Below are positions 56,803 to 64,000 of a DNA stretch of 64,000 nt, piece by piece. A model generated the notes under the pieces. The model ran no database searches. It saw nothing but the letters and a program-made list of their open reading frames with translations, and was not told where the DNA came from. The stretch's first letter is position 1. Every line of letters begins with the position of its first letter. Position numbers and translations under genes: made by a program. Origin of the DNA: Paenibacillus prosopidis (GTDB lineage: Bacteria; Bacillota; Bacilli; Paenibacillales; Paenibacillaceae); NCBI RefSeq assembly GCF_003337375.1, contig NZ_QPJD01000019.1, forward strand, positions 62,001 through 126,000. The letters run 5' to 3'.

Positions 56803-58650
56803 ATGAAAGTGGTACTGTCCACATTAAATGCTAAGTTTATTCACACATCGCTAGCTCTACGCTGTTTAAAGGCATACAGCGGCGACCGATTCGATATGGA
56901 GATTGCGGAATATACGATTAAAGACCCGGCGATGAACATTGTGTCGGATATTTTCTCGCGCAATCCTGATGTGGTAGGCTTCTCCTGCTACATTTGGAAC
57001 ATTGAAGAAACGATAACAGTCATTAATATGCTGCGCAAAATAAAGCCGGGCCTTAAGATCGTGCTCGGCGGACCGGAAGTTAGCTATGACATGGATTACT
57101 GGATGGATCGGCTGCAAGAGGTAGATTTTATCGTCATCGGGGAAGGCGAAGAGACCTTCCATCATTTGCTTACTGAAATAGAAGGCGACGGCAAATATCA
57201 TATGGTATTCGGTATTGCTTACCGGAAGCAGCGGGAGGACCATGCAGAGGTTATCATTAATCCGCCTCGTCCGAAGCTTAGTCTGAATGAGCTGCCGTCA
57301 CCGCACCGCTTCGAGGAGGACATTCCTCATTTGGCCAGCCGGGTTGTTTATTTTGAGACAAGCCGCGGCTGTCCGTTCAGCTGTCAGTTTTGCTTATCCA
57401 GCATCGAGGTCGGCGTTCGATACTATGATATGGAGCGGACGAAGGCTGATATCCTTTATTTGATTGATTCGGGAGCCAAGCTCATCAAGTTTGTCGACCG
57501 TACCTTCAACATTAAACGGGACTATGCGCTTGAGATCTTTAACTTTTTGATTGAAAACCACCGCGGCTGCGTGTTCCAGTTTGAAATTACGGCGGACATT
57601 ATGCGCCCCGAGGTGCTTGATTATTTGGCGGAGCATGCGCCGCCTGGCATTTTCCGCTTTGAAATCGGCGTACAGTCGACGAACGATCCGACTAACGAGG
57701 CCGTACAGCGGCGTCAAAATTGGTCGAAGCTCGTGCGCACGGTAACGAAGGTCAAGGAATCGGGCAAAATCGATCAGCATCTCGATTTAATCGCCGGCTT
57801 GCCGCTCGAAAACTATGACACGTTCCGCGGAACGTTCAACGACGTATTCGAGCTTCGTCCCGAGGAGCTGCAGCTTGGCTTCCTCAAAATGCTGCGCGGA
57901 ACTGGACTGCGCCGCGAAGCCGATAAATGGGGCTATATTTATATGGACAGGTCGCCATACGAAATGCTGGGCAACGATCTGATGCCGTTTGGCGATATTG
58001 TGCGGATTAAACGGGTAGAGGATGTGCTGGAGAAATACTGGAATGCGCACCGGATGGATCATACACTGCTCTATTTAGTGGATCGGGTGTTTCCGTCTCC
58101 GTTCGATTTCTTCCAATCGTTCGGGGATTTCTGGGAGCGCAGCGGCTGGCAAAAGATCGGACATCAGCTGGAGGATCTTTTCTCGAGGCTATGGGCGTTT
58201 CTCGTTTCGCTGCCGATTTCTGCAGATGAGGATGTTGCAATTGATCAAGTCCTCTCAACTGCGGGTGCGCGGTTGGATGCGGATGTCGTGCTGGGGCTGA
58301 TGAAATATGATTATTTCCTTAACCATAATTACAAGCCGCGCAAAACATGGTGGGAATTCACGATGGACAAGTCGGTATGGAGCAGCTGGATGCGCCGTCT
58401 TGCCGAACGTCCGGGCGATGTGTCCGATGAATTCGCTGCACTCGCTTTGAACGAGAAGGAGCTTCATAAGCATGCGGTTATCGAGAAGCTGCCATTTGAT
58501 TTGGCGGCATTCCTTGCTAACGGGGAAGTGAACAAGGAACGTCATACACTGCTAGTCGTGCTGTATGCACTAGAGGCGGGCAGCAATAAGCCGAAGCCGC
58601 GTCCGTTCATGCTTACGGTGGAAGCGGAAACTAAAGCTCTGTCCTTGTAA
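56803..58650 (+). CDS. Cobalamin-binding-domain radical SAM protein (DUF4080)
   Basis: A 615-residue protein. The N-terminus is a B12-binding-like Rossmann domain (about 1-130, LKIVLGGPEVSYDMDYWM). ETSRGCPFSCQFCLSS near residue 185 holds the CxxxCxxC cluster of radical SAM enzymes. The C-terminal 250 residues are the DUF4080 region (DRVFPSPFDFFQSFGDFWERSGW). Such proteins act on unknown substrates, with possible methyl transfer. It is monocistronic with a perfect terminator. Confidence 0.9.
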   Translation: MKVVLSTLNAKFIHTSLALRCLKAYSGDRFDMEIAEYTIKDPAMNIVSDIFSRNPDVVGFSCYIWNIEETITVINMLRKIKPGLKIVLGGPEVSYDMDYWMDRLQEVDFIVIGEGEETFHHLLTEIEGDGKYHMVFGIAYRKQREDHAEVIINPPRPKLSLNELPSPHRFEEDIPHLASRVVYFETSRGCPFSCQFCLSSIEVGVRYYDMERTKADILYLIDSGAKLIKFVDRTFNIKRDYALEIFNFLIENHRGCVFQFEITADIMRPEVLDYLAEHAPPGIFRFEIGVQSTNDPTNEAVQRRQNWSKLVRTVTKVKESGKIDQHLDLIAGLPLENYDTFRGTFNDVFELRPEELQLGFLKMLRGTGLRREADKWGYIYMDRSPYEMLGNDLMPFGDIVRIKRVEDVLEKYWNAHRMDHTLLYLVDRVFPSPFDFFQSFGDFWERSGWQKIGHQLEDLFSRLWAFLVSLPISADEDVAIDQVLSTAGARLDADVVLGLMKYDYFLNHNYKPRKTWWEFTMDKSVWSSWMRRLAERPGDVSDEFAALALNEKELHKHAVIEKLPFDLAAFLANGEVNKERHTLLVVLYALEAGSNKPKPRPFMLTVEAETKALSL

Positions 58651-58689
58651 TTGCTCTAGATGTGCCTTCGACTTGCTTAAAATTAATAC

Positions 58690-58725
58690 AAAAAGTCCGA
58701 CGTCTTCTAAGACGTCGGACTTTTT
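58690..58725. terminator. Terminator between radical SAM and manA genes
   Basis: Perfect stem AAAAAGTCCGACGTC / GACGTCGGACTTTTT; works in both directions. Confidence 0.92.
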
Positions 58726-58729
58726 GTCG

Positions 58730-59704
58730 TTAAGCAGGAACGACGCTGCGAAGTACGGTCATGCTGCCGGAAAGCTCATAGCCGCCGAGGTTAGCGGGAA
58801 GAAGGAAGCATTCGCCTGCTTTGACAGGCTGATCGCCGTCCGCCCATTTCAATCGGCCTTCGCCTTCTGCTACGACTAGGATGACGAAGCTCTCAAGCGA
58901 GGTGGACAGCTGCCAAGGCGCAGTGACAAGCCCTTTTTCAACAATAAAATAAGGAGAGGAAGCAATCGTCATCCATTGACCGGCTACGGCATTGTCGGTT
59001 TTCATTCGCTGAGCGCCTGCGCCTTTGTAGGCAATCACGTTAAGAGAATCTTCAATATGCAGCTCACGCAATTGACCGTCAAGACCTGGACGGTCGTAGT
59101 CATATAAACGGTAGGTTGTATCGGAATTTTGCTGTATTTCAGCCACGACGACACCAGAGCATAACGCATGGACGGTCCCGGCTGGGATATAGAAAGCATC
59201 CCCTGCTTCGACAGATACTTCTTGCAGCGTATCCATAATCCGGCCCTCTGCAATCGCAGCTTCCATAGCTGCACGGTCAACGCCATCCTTTAAACCGTAG
59301 ATGATTTTTGCGCCGGGCTTAGCGTCAAGAATGTACCACATTTCCGTTTTGCCAAGCTCACCTTCGGGAAGTCCCTCGTATGCGTCGGTTGGGTGCACCT
59401 GAATGGACAGGTCATCATTGCAATCGAGCAGCTTGATAAGAAGCGGAAAACGTCCATTTTTTTCGGAGAAGCCTTGCGTACCGAACCACTCACGTCCGTA
59501 AGCTTCACGGATATGATCAAGACCTGTTCCTGCAAGCTCGCCGTTCATAACCTTTGTCGTGCCGTTCGGATGATCGCCGATCATCCAGCCTTCGCCAATC
59601 GACCCTTCCGGCAGCTCGAGGCCAAAGTTCTCAAGAGCCCGTCCTCCCCAAATGCGCTCTTTCATTTCCGCTTTGAATTGCAAAGGATAAGGTTTTACAG
59701 TCAT
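58730..59704 (-). CDS. manA: Mannose-6-phosphate isomerase, class I
   Basis: A 324-residue cupin enzyme with RIWGGRALENF, QVHPTD and KTEMWYILDAKPGAKIIYG (zinc ligands Gln, His and Glu) and AGTVHALCSGV (His). It connects fructose 6-phosphate with mannose 6-phosphate. It is the last gene on the minus strand before the bidirectional terminator. The short distance to the stop codon (about 5 bases) leaves no room for other genes. Confidence 0.92.
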   Translation of the reverse strand: MTVKPYPLQFKAEMKERIWGGRALENFGLELPEGSIGEGWMIGDHPNGTTKVMNGELAGTGLDHIREAYGREWFGTQGFSEKNGRFPLLIKLLDCNDDLSIQVHPTDAYEGLPEGELGKTEMWYILDAKPGAKIIYGLKDGVDRAAMEAAIAEGRIMDTLQEVSVEAGDAFYIPAGTVHALCSGVVVAEIQQNSDTTYRLYDYDRPGLDGQLRELHIEDSLNVIAYKGAGAQRMKTDNAVAGQWMTIASSPYFIVEKGLVTAPWQLSTSLESFVILVVAEGEGRLKWADGDQPVKAGECFLLPANLGGYELSGSMTVLRSVVPA

Positions 59705-59892
59705 CGTTCATCTCTCTCCCATGTCTCTAGTATGTATTTAAAACTACAATACGATGAACTCTGTGCCAGTGTACAGCGCAAGAGCCATGCATTGGAATTT
59801 CAGTGCGCGGTATGAAGTTTTAAAATGCTCCTTATTAAGTTTAACAGATGTAACTCTGCGAAATGAGGTGCATAAAGCTTGCATCTAATTGC

Positions 59893-60480
59893 CTATGACG
59901 CAGATCGTTTCTCCACTGCAACGAGATACGGCGCTGCTGGACGCTGCGGCTGACGGTAAGTGACCGCCTGCGCAACCGATTGAGGCAGCTGTGCAGCCCA
60001 CGCCTCGACGGCTTCAGCTTCCGCCTCGCCGCCTGGGTGGCCTGGATATAGGACGCATGTGACGATGCCGCCTGGGCGCAGCACAGCGATAGCCGCATGA
60101 AGCGCGGCTATCGTTGATGCAGGCTCCGTTATGACGGTTTGATCGCCGCCCGGCAAGTATCCGAGGTTGAACATAACGGCAGCCGTTTGTCCCGCGTGAT
60201 GCGAATCAATGGCCTCTGCCATATGGGCATGATTCTCAAGCACTAGCTTCACTGCCGGCAGCTTGTCCTGGCCAGCGGAGGAGAGCAGGCGCTCTCGCGT
60301 ACGATCGAGTGCTTCCTGCTGAATATCGAAGGCATATACGGTACCCTTGGGACCAACGAGCTGTGCCAGCGCCAGCGTATCTACGCCGCCGCCAGCCGTC
60401 GCGTCGATGACGGTGTCGCCGGGCGCAGTCCGCTCGGCGATCCATTTGTGCGCCATGCTCAGTACGGAAAGAAAGCCCAT
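59893..60480 (-). CDS. mnmM: tRNA methyltransferase MnmM (YtqB)
   Basis: A 195-residue class I SAM methyltransferase: VIDATAGGGVDTLALAQLVG (motif I), VYAFDIQQEAL and MFNLGYLPGGD (motif IV-like). The adjacent radical SAM gene is the ytqA partner. Recent work in Bacillus names YtqB as MnmM, which methylates the aminomethyl group of wobble uridine in tRNA (from memory). ATG 60480 has CGGAGGTG upstream and follows the ytqA stop by one base. Confidence 0.86.
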   Translation of the reverse strand: MGFLSVLSMAHKWIAERTAPGDTVIDATAGGGVDTLALAQLVGPKGTVYAFDIQQEALDRTRERLLSSAGQDKLPAVKLVLENHAHMAEAIDSHHAGQTAAVMFNLGYLPGGDQTVITEPASTIAALHAAIAVLRPGGIVTCVLYPGHPGGEAEAEAVEAWAAQLPQSVAQAVTYRQPQRPAAPYLVAVEKRSAS

Positions 60481-60481
60481 G

Positions 60482-61444
60482 CTACACCTCCGGCTGCCAC
60501 AGCTTGCCTTGCCACGTATTGCGTCTGCGCAGCTCATCGTCGAAGGCGTTGAGCACTTCCCATTTTTTCAGACTCCACATCGGTCCGATTAGGAGATCTC
60601 GAGGAGCATCGCCTGTCAGCCGATGAACGATCATCTCAGGGGGTAAAAATTCGAGGGTGTCGACAATAAGCTTCACATATTCGTCCTGCTCCAAAAATCG
60701 CAGCAGCCCTGCCTCATACTGCCGGACCATCGGCGTCTTGCGCATGAGATGGAGCAGGTGGATTTTTATACCCTGCACATCCATTTTCGCGACGGCGCGG
60801 CCCGTATCGAGCATCATCTCATGCGTCTCCTGCGGAAGTCCGTAAATAATATGGGCGCACACGCGAATGCCGCGCTCGCGCAGCCTGCGGACTGCATCGA
60901 CGTAGCAAGCCGTATCATGTGCCCGGTTAATGAGCTCCGAAGTCGATTCATGTACGGTTTGAAGACCCATTTCGACCCACAAATAAGTACGCTCATTCAG
61001 CTCGGCCAAATAATCGACGACATCATCAGGCAAACAATCGGGACGAGTGGCAATCGATAAGCCGACAACGCCCGGCTGCTGCAAAATAACTTCGTAATAC
61101 TCGCGCAGCTCCTCTACCGGCGCGTACGTATTCGTATAAGCTTGGAAATAGCCGATGTATTGCGCGTCCGGCCATTTCTGATGCTGGCGGTCACGTATGT
61201 TGTTGAACTGCGTGACAAGATCGTCGCGTCTGCTGCCGGCGAAGTCGCCTGACCCGCGGGCGCTGCAGAACGTGCAACCGCCTTTGGCAATCGAGCCGTC
61301 GCGGTTTGGGCACGTAAAGCCTGCATCCAGCATGACCTTAAACACCTTGCCGCCAAACTGTTCACGCATTTCGTAATTCCATGTATGAAATCGTTTATCG
61401 CCCCAGAGCATAGGCTGCCCCTGCGATGTGTGTAATTCAATCAT
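60482..61444 (-). CDS. mnmL: TIGR01212 radical SAM protein MnmL (YtqA)
   Basis: A 320-residue enzyme. DAGFTCPNRDGSIAKGGCTFC has the cluster cysteines in the C-x8-10-C-x2-C spacing of TIGR01212, followed by SARGSGDFAG. WVEMGLQTVHESTSELINRAHD is also typical. Bacillus YtqA (MnmL) works with MnmM in forming mnm5s2U in tRNA (from memory, moderately sure). AAGGAG lies before the ATG. It is directly upstream of mnmM, with nearly abutting genes. Confidence 0.85.
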   Translation of the reverse strand: MIELHTSQGQPMLWGDKRFHTWNYEMREQFGGKVFKVMLDAGFTCPNRDGSIAKGGCTFCSARGSGDFAGSRRDDLVTQFNNIRDRQHQKWPDAQYIGYFQAYTNTYAPVEELREYYEVILQQPGVVGLSIATRPDCLPDDVVDYLAELNERTYLWVEMGLQTVHESTSELINRAHDTACYVDAVRRLRERGIRVCAHIIYGLPQETHEMMLDTGRAVAKMDVQGIKIHLLHLMRKTPMVRQYEAGLLRFLEQDEYVKLIVDTLEFLPPEMIVHRLTGDAPRDLLIGPMWSLKKWEVLNAFDDELRRRNTWQGKLWQPEV

Positions 61445-61724
61445 CGTTTTCTCCTTCTTTCAAGACGTTCACCCTTTATTTTAGCGAAAAACGAGCGGAA
61501 AAGCCACGTTTGATGGATGAGCGGGTTAAGAACGTTCGGAAACCGCTTTAATTGGAAAATATTTTTGAAATGGTACATTTTAGACTTGCGTAACCTTACA
61601 TGAAGTGTTATATTAAAAGTGCGACAAGACAACAAAAAAACCTGACATAGCCTAATTGTACCTGGATTCATGATACGTCGATGAAATGGTAATACTTTAA
61701 AATAAATCGATGAGGTGATTTGAG

Positions 61725-61934
61725 ATGAGTACATCTGCTAAAATTCCGCATGGCGACGACAAGGTTACGGTTGAGCTGACAGTTAAAGAGCTGATGGCAT
61801 TGACGGGTGTCCGTTTTCACAATAATCATGGCGTAGAGATTTCTGCCCGTAAGAAGCTTAATGAAGTTCTTGTTGGAACCTATGAGCGCGAGCTAGAAGA
61901 CAAAAGCCCGATTTCATACGAGCTTCTGCTCTAA
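61725..61934 (+). CDS. Small conserved-looking hypothetical protein
   Basis: A 69-residue protein: STSAKIPHGDDKVTVELTVKEL, then MALTGVRFHNNHGVEISARKKL. GAGGTGAT gives a strong ribosome site before ATG 61725. It ends before its own terminator. The sequence is regular and may be a one-domain nucleic-acid or metal-binding protein, but nothing can be shown. Confidence 0.6.
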   Translation: MSTSAKIPHGDDKVTVELTVKELMALTGVRFHNNHGVEISARKKLNEVLVGTYERELEDKSPISYELLL

Positions 61935-61960
61935 GCCGCAAACCGCATGGACAACATGTA

Positions 61961-61995
61961 AGCCGCAGCGCCGACAGGCCGCGGCTTTTTATTTT
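61961..61995 (+). terminator. Terminator of the small hypothetical gene
   Basis: Stem AAGCCGC / GCGGCTT with loop AGCGCCGACAGGCC, then TTTATTTT. Confidence 0.78.
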
Positions 61996-62119
61996 GCCCC
62001 GTTACTCTTTACATTGCACAATTTCTTGGGCACAATAAGGACTAGCTGAACTATAAGCATGTATATACCGCATTTTTATAATGTGCTTATGTCTACGATA
62101 AATGGAGGAATTATTGCAT

Positions 62120-62881
62120 ATGCGTCTAAGAGGAAGAAAAGGTATTCGCGAAAGCTTAGAGGGACAACCGGAGCTGGTTGTGCTCGATGCTGCACCCCAC
62201 AAAGGAAAATGGCGTGAATTTTTCGGGAACGACAATCCAATTTATGTCGAGCTTGGTATGGGTAAGGGACGTTTCATCAGCCATATGAGCGCCCGTTATC
62301 CGCATATTAACTTTATCGGCGTTGATATGTATGACGAGCTTCTGCGGCGCGCGAGCGAGAAGGCACGTGCAATATGGGAGCAAAAGGGAGAGGCGAATCC
62401 GCCCAATCTCGCGCTGCTGCGTGCAAATATAGAAGGTATTGAAACGATGTTTGCCCCAGGCGAACTTGAACGAGTTCATTTGAACTTCAGCGACCCGTGG
62501 CCAAAAAGCAAGCACGCCCGCCGCCGGCTGACTCATCCGCGATTCGTCGAGAAATATATCGAGCTGCTGAACGAGCGCGGTGAAATTCATTTTAAGACCG
62601 ATTCCCAGTCATTATTTGAGTTTTCTCTGAACAGCTTTGCGGAAATGGAGCTTGTTATGCGCAATATTTCACTTCATTTGCACAAAGAAGGTCCCCGGGA
62701 GGACCTTGTGTTTACTGAATATGAGATGAAGTTTATGGAAAAAGGGCAAAATATTTATCGCTGTGAGGTCGTTATCGGTTCTGAGGCGCTGCAGAAGCAC
62801 CGCGAAGCGAAGCATGAAAAATCGTTGAAAGAAACCGAAGAAGCGAATGATTCAATTGATCAAGAAGATGAAGAAATTTGA
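62120..62881 (+). CDS. trmB: tRNA (guanine-N7)-methyltransferase TrmB
   Basis: A 253-residue SAM methyltransferase with VELGMGKGRFISHMSARYPH (motif I), GVDMYDELLRRA, RVHLNFSDPWPKSKHARRRLTH (family signature DPWPK.RH) and FKTDSQSLFEFSL. It makes m7G46 in the variable loop of tRNA. The acidic tail (EETEEANDSIDQEDEEI) is about 25 residues longer than usual. ATG 62120 has GGAGGA upstream. Confidence 0.93.
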   Translation: MRLRGRKGIRESLEGQPELVVLDAAPHKGKWREFFGNDNPIYVELGMGKGRFISHMSARYPHINFIGVDMYDELLRRASEKARAIWEQKGEANPPNLALLRANIEGIETMFAPGELERVHLNFSDPWPKSKHARRRLTHPRFVEKYIELLNERGEIHFKTDSQSLFEFSLNSFAEMELVMRNISLHLHKEGPREDLVFTEYEMKFMEKGQNIYRCEVVIGSEALQKHREAKHEKSLKETEEANDSIDQEDEEI

Positions 62882-62883
62882 TT

Positions 62884-63450
62884 TTAACCAAAAACCGATG
62901 TAACCCATGAGTAGTTGACCGCGATGGCGGTTACCGTGCCAATAAGTGCGCCTGCCGCGACATCGGATGGATAATGTAAACCAAGATACATTCTTGACCA
63001 ACCGACAGATACTCCGATCAATAACGCCGCTGGAACCAATACCGCGAGCCAGATGCCGCCCGTCAACAAAATGGGGACAAGCCAAGCAAATATAGCTGTC
63101 GTATGACCCGACGGAAAGGAAGAGTCGCGCAGCGGTTTCGGACATGTATTCACGTCTGGCAGCGCCTGATACGGCCGCAGCCGTTTGAATTTTCTTTTTA
63201 CTATTGCAACAGGTAAATGGCTAACGATGACCGCAATCAAGCATTGCCAGCCTGTTGTGCTCCATGGAGCAGGAGCTAGAAGCGCATATAAAAGGGCGGT
63301 GGCAAGCGTAAAAGTAGCGCCGCCCATATGTGTGACAGTGCTCAACCATCTTCCAAGAAGAGTATGCTGCTTTCCCCCTGTTGGTCTCCGATTTGCCCAA
63401 ATCAGCACCCGCTGCTCATTCGTTTTCAGCCAGCCTATCATTCGTTCCAT
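62884..63450 (-). CDS. PAP2-family membrane phosphatase
   Basis: A 188-residue membrane protein. The three PAP2 motifs are KRKFKRLRP (motif 1), SSFPSGHTT (motif 2) and SRMYLGLHYPSDV (motif 3), all with intact residues. It likely hydrolyses undecaprenyl pyrophosphate or a lipid phosphate. ATG 63450 is nine bases from AGGAGG (ATG 63459 directly abuts it). It ends two bases from the convergent trmB stop. Confidence 0.88.
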   Translation of the reverse strand: MERMIGWLKTNEQRVLIWANRRPTGGKQHTLLGRWLSTVTHMGGATFTLATALLYALLAPAPWSTTGWQCLIAVIVSHLPVAIVKRKFKRLRPYQALPDVNTCPKPLRDSSFPSGHTTAIFAWLVPILLTGGIWLAVLVPAALLIGVSVGWSRMYLGLHYPSDVAAGALIGTVTAIAVNYSWVTSVFG

Positions 63451-63686
63451 CGCTGTCATCCTCCTAACGGTGGCTTACTGTTACTTCTATTTACGAGTTT
63501 AACATGTTTTTGTTACCCGGACGTAAACAATTTAATAATCCTATATTAACGATGTATTTATTTTTCGTTGATTTTGGGCTAACATTTGCCGTTTACCATA
63601 ATAACCAAACCCTATTCGGTTGTTATAGCAGTTGTTGTTCAAACGATCATTACCCGGCTCTCAACCGAATGGACGGAGGCGATCGC

Positions 63687-64000
63687 ATGAGAATAGCGCT
63701 TTTTACCGACACGTACGTGCCAGATGTGAACGGTGTGGCCCGAACACTGAAGCGTTGGATCGATTATTTGAAGCGTCAGGATATTGAGTGTATGGTATTT
63801 GCACCTGATTCTCCTGAAGATCCGCGGGAGTATCGGTCGCTTAATTCGGTGGAGCGGTTCGCCAGTATGCCGTTTTTGCTGTACCCCGAATGCCGGCTGG
63901 CAATCCCGAATCCGATTCATATCCGGCGGGCGCTCCAGCAATTCAAACCAAACTTAATTCATGTAGCTACTCCATTTAACCTCGGTCTTTGCGGCATACA
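63687..64000 (+). CDS. Glycosyltransferase family 4 (partial, N-terminus only)
   Basis: The visible 104 codons encode MRIALFTDTYVPDVNGVART, then LKRWIDYLKRQDIECMVFAP and PNLIHVATPFNLGL, the N-terminal domain of GT4/GT-B enzymes. GGAGGCGATCGC precedes the ATG. The rest lies beyond the window. It is divergent from the PAP2 gene; a role in glycolipid synthesis would be plausible but is only inference. Confidence 0.85.
   Translation, partial: MRIALFTDTYVPDVNGVARTLKRWIDYLKRQDIECMVFAPDSPEDPREYRSLNSVERFASMPFLLYPECRLAIPNPIHIRRALQQFKPNLIHVATPFNLGLCGI

Overview
The window looks like chromosomal DNA of a spore-forming Gram-positive of the Paenibacillus/Cohnella type. Pointers are ylbJ, a CotF-like coat protein, ccpN-yqfL, yycC, DUF2621, a Bacillus-like Fur, ytqA-ytqB, strong GGAGG ribosome sites with many TTG/GTG starts, and intermediate GC. 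I see no phage, insertion sequence, CRISPR array, tRNA or rRNA; nearly all of it is densely packed genes with recognisable hairpin terminators.

Layout. 1-7.3 kb: ylbJ (cut by the window edge), a 30-residue membrane peptide, a truncated haemoglobin, a DUF2225 gene, a yycC pair, an oligopeptidase, the gluconeogenic repressor ccpN with the PPDK regulator, ndk and a TalC-type transaldolase. 7.4-17.8 kb: a complete Gram-positive tad (type IVb/Flp pilus) locus of ten genes (TadZ-like, CpaF, TadB, TadC, Flp pilin, two TadE-like pseudopilins, a DUF5702 protein, a prepilin peptidase and an FHA-domain membrane protein). 17.8-25.3 kb: small cell-envelope genes, nfo, purU, transketolase, ppnP and a DUF420/CtaM protein.

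25.3-29.2 kb is the most interesting region. It holds tatC and a short GlnR/TnrA-like MerR regulator on the minus strand. Divergent from them lie a twin-arginine FAD L-amino-acid-oxidase-like enzyme, a RidA-family protein with a signal peptide, and tatA. The shared intergenic region has a perfect TGTNA-N7-TNACA nitrogen-control box about 51 bases upstream of a predicted start site. I read this as a self-contained module for exporting an amino acid deamination pathway with its own translocase, switched by nitrogen supply.

29.3-39.9 kb: a beta-hydroxyacid dehydrogenase, pgi, a YigZ-family gene, a cysTWA-sulfate-binding-protein operon behind a CymR-like operator, a coat protein and a class A PBP with a charged repeat tail. 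40-49 kb: mixed small genes, an SDR protein without its catalytic residues, fur behind a PerR-like box, a GNAT, a CtpB-like protease, and a Fur-box-controlled DUF1450 gene next to ferritin. 49-64 kb: a UvrD-type helicase, a GPH transporter, DUF2277, an intergenic repeat cluster, a pseudouridine synthase, a trypsin-like protease, a cobalamin-type radical SAM protein, manA, the mnmL-mnmM (ytqA-ytqB) tRNA modification pair, trmB, a PAP2 phosphatase and the start of a glycosyltransferase gene.

All family names come from recognising motifs by eye. No database search was run.
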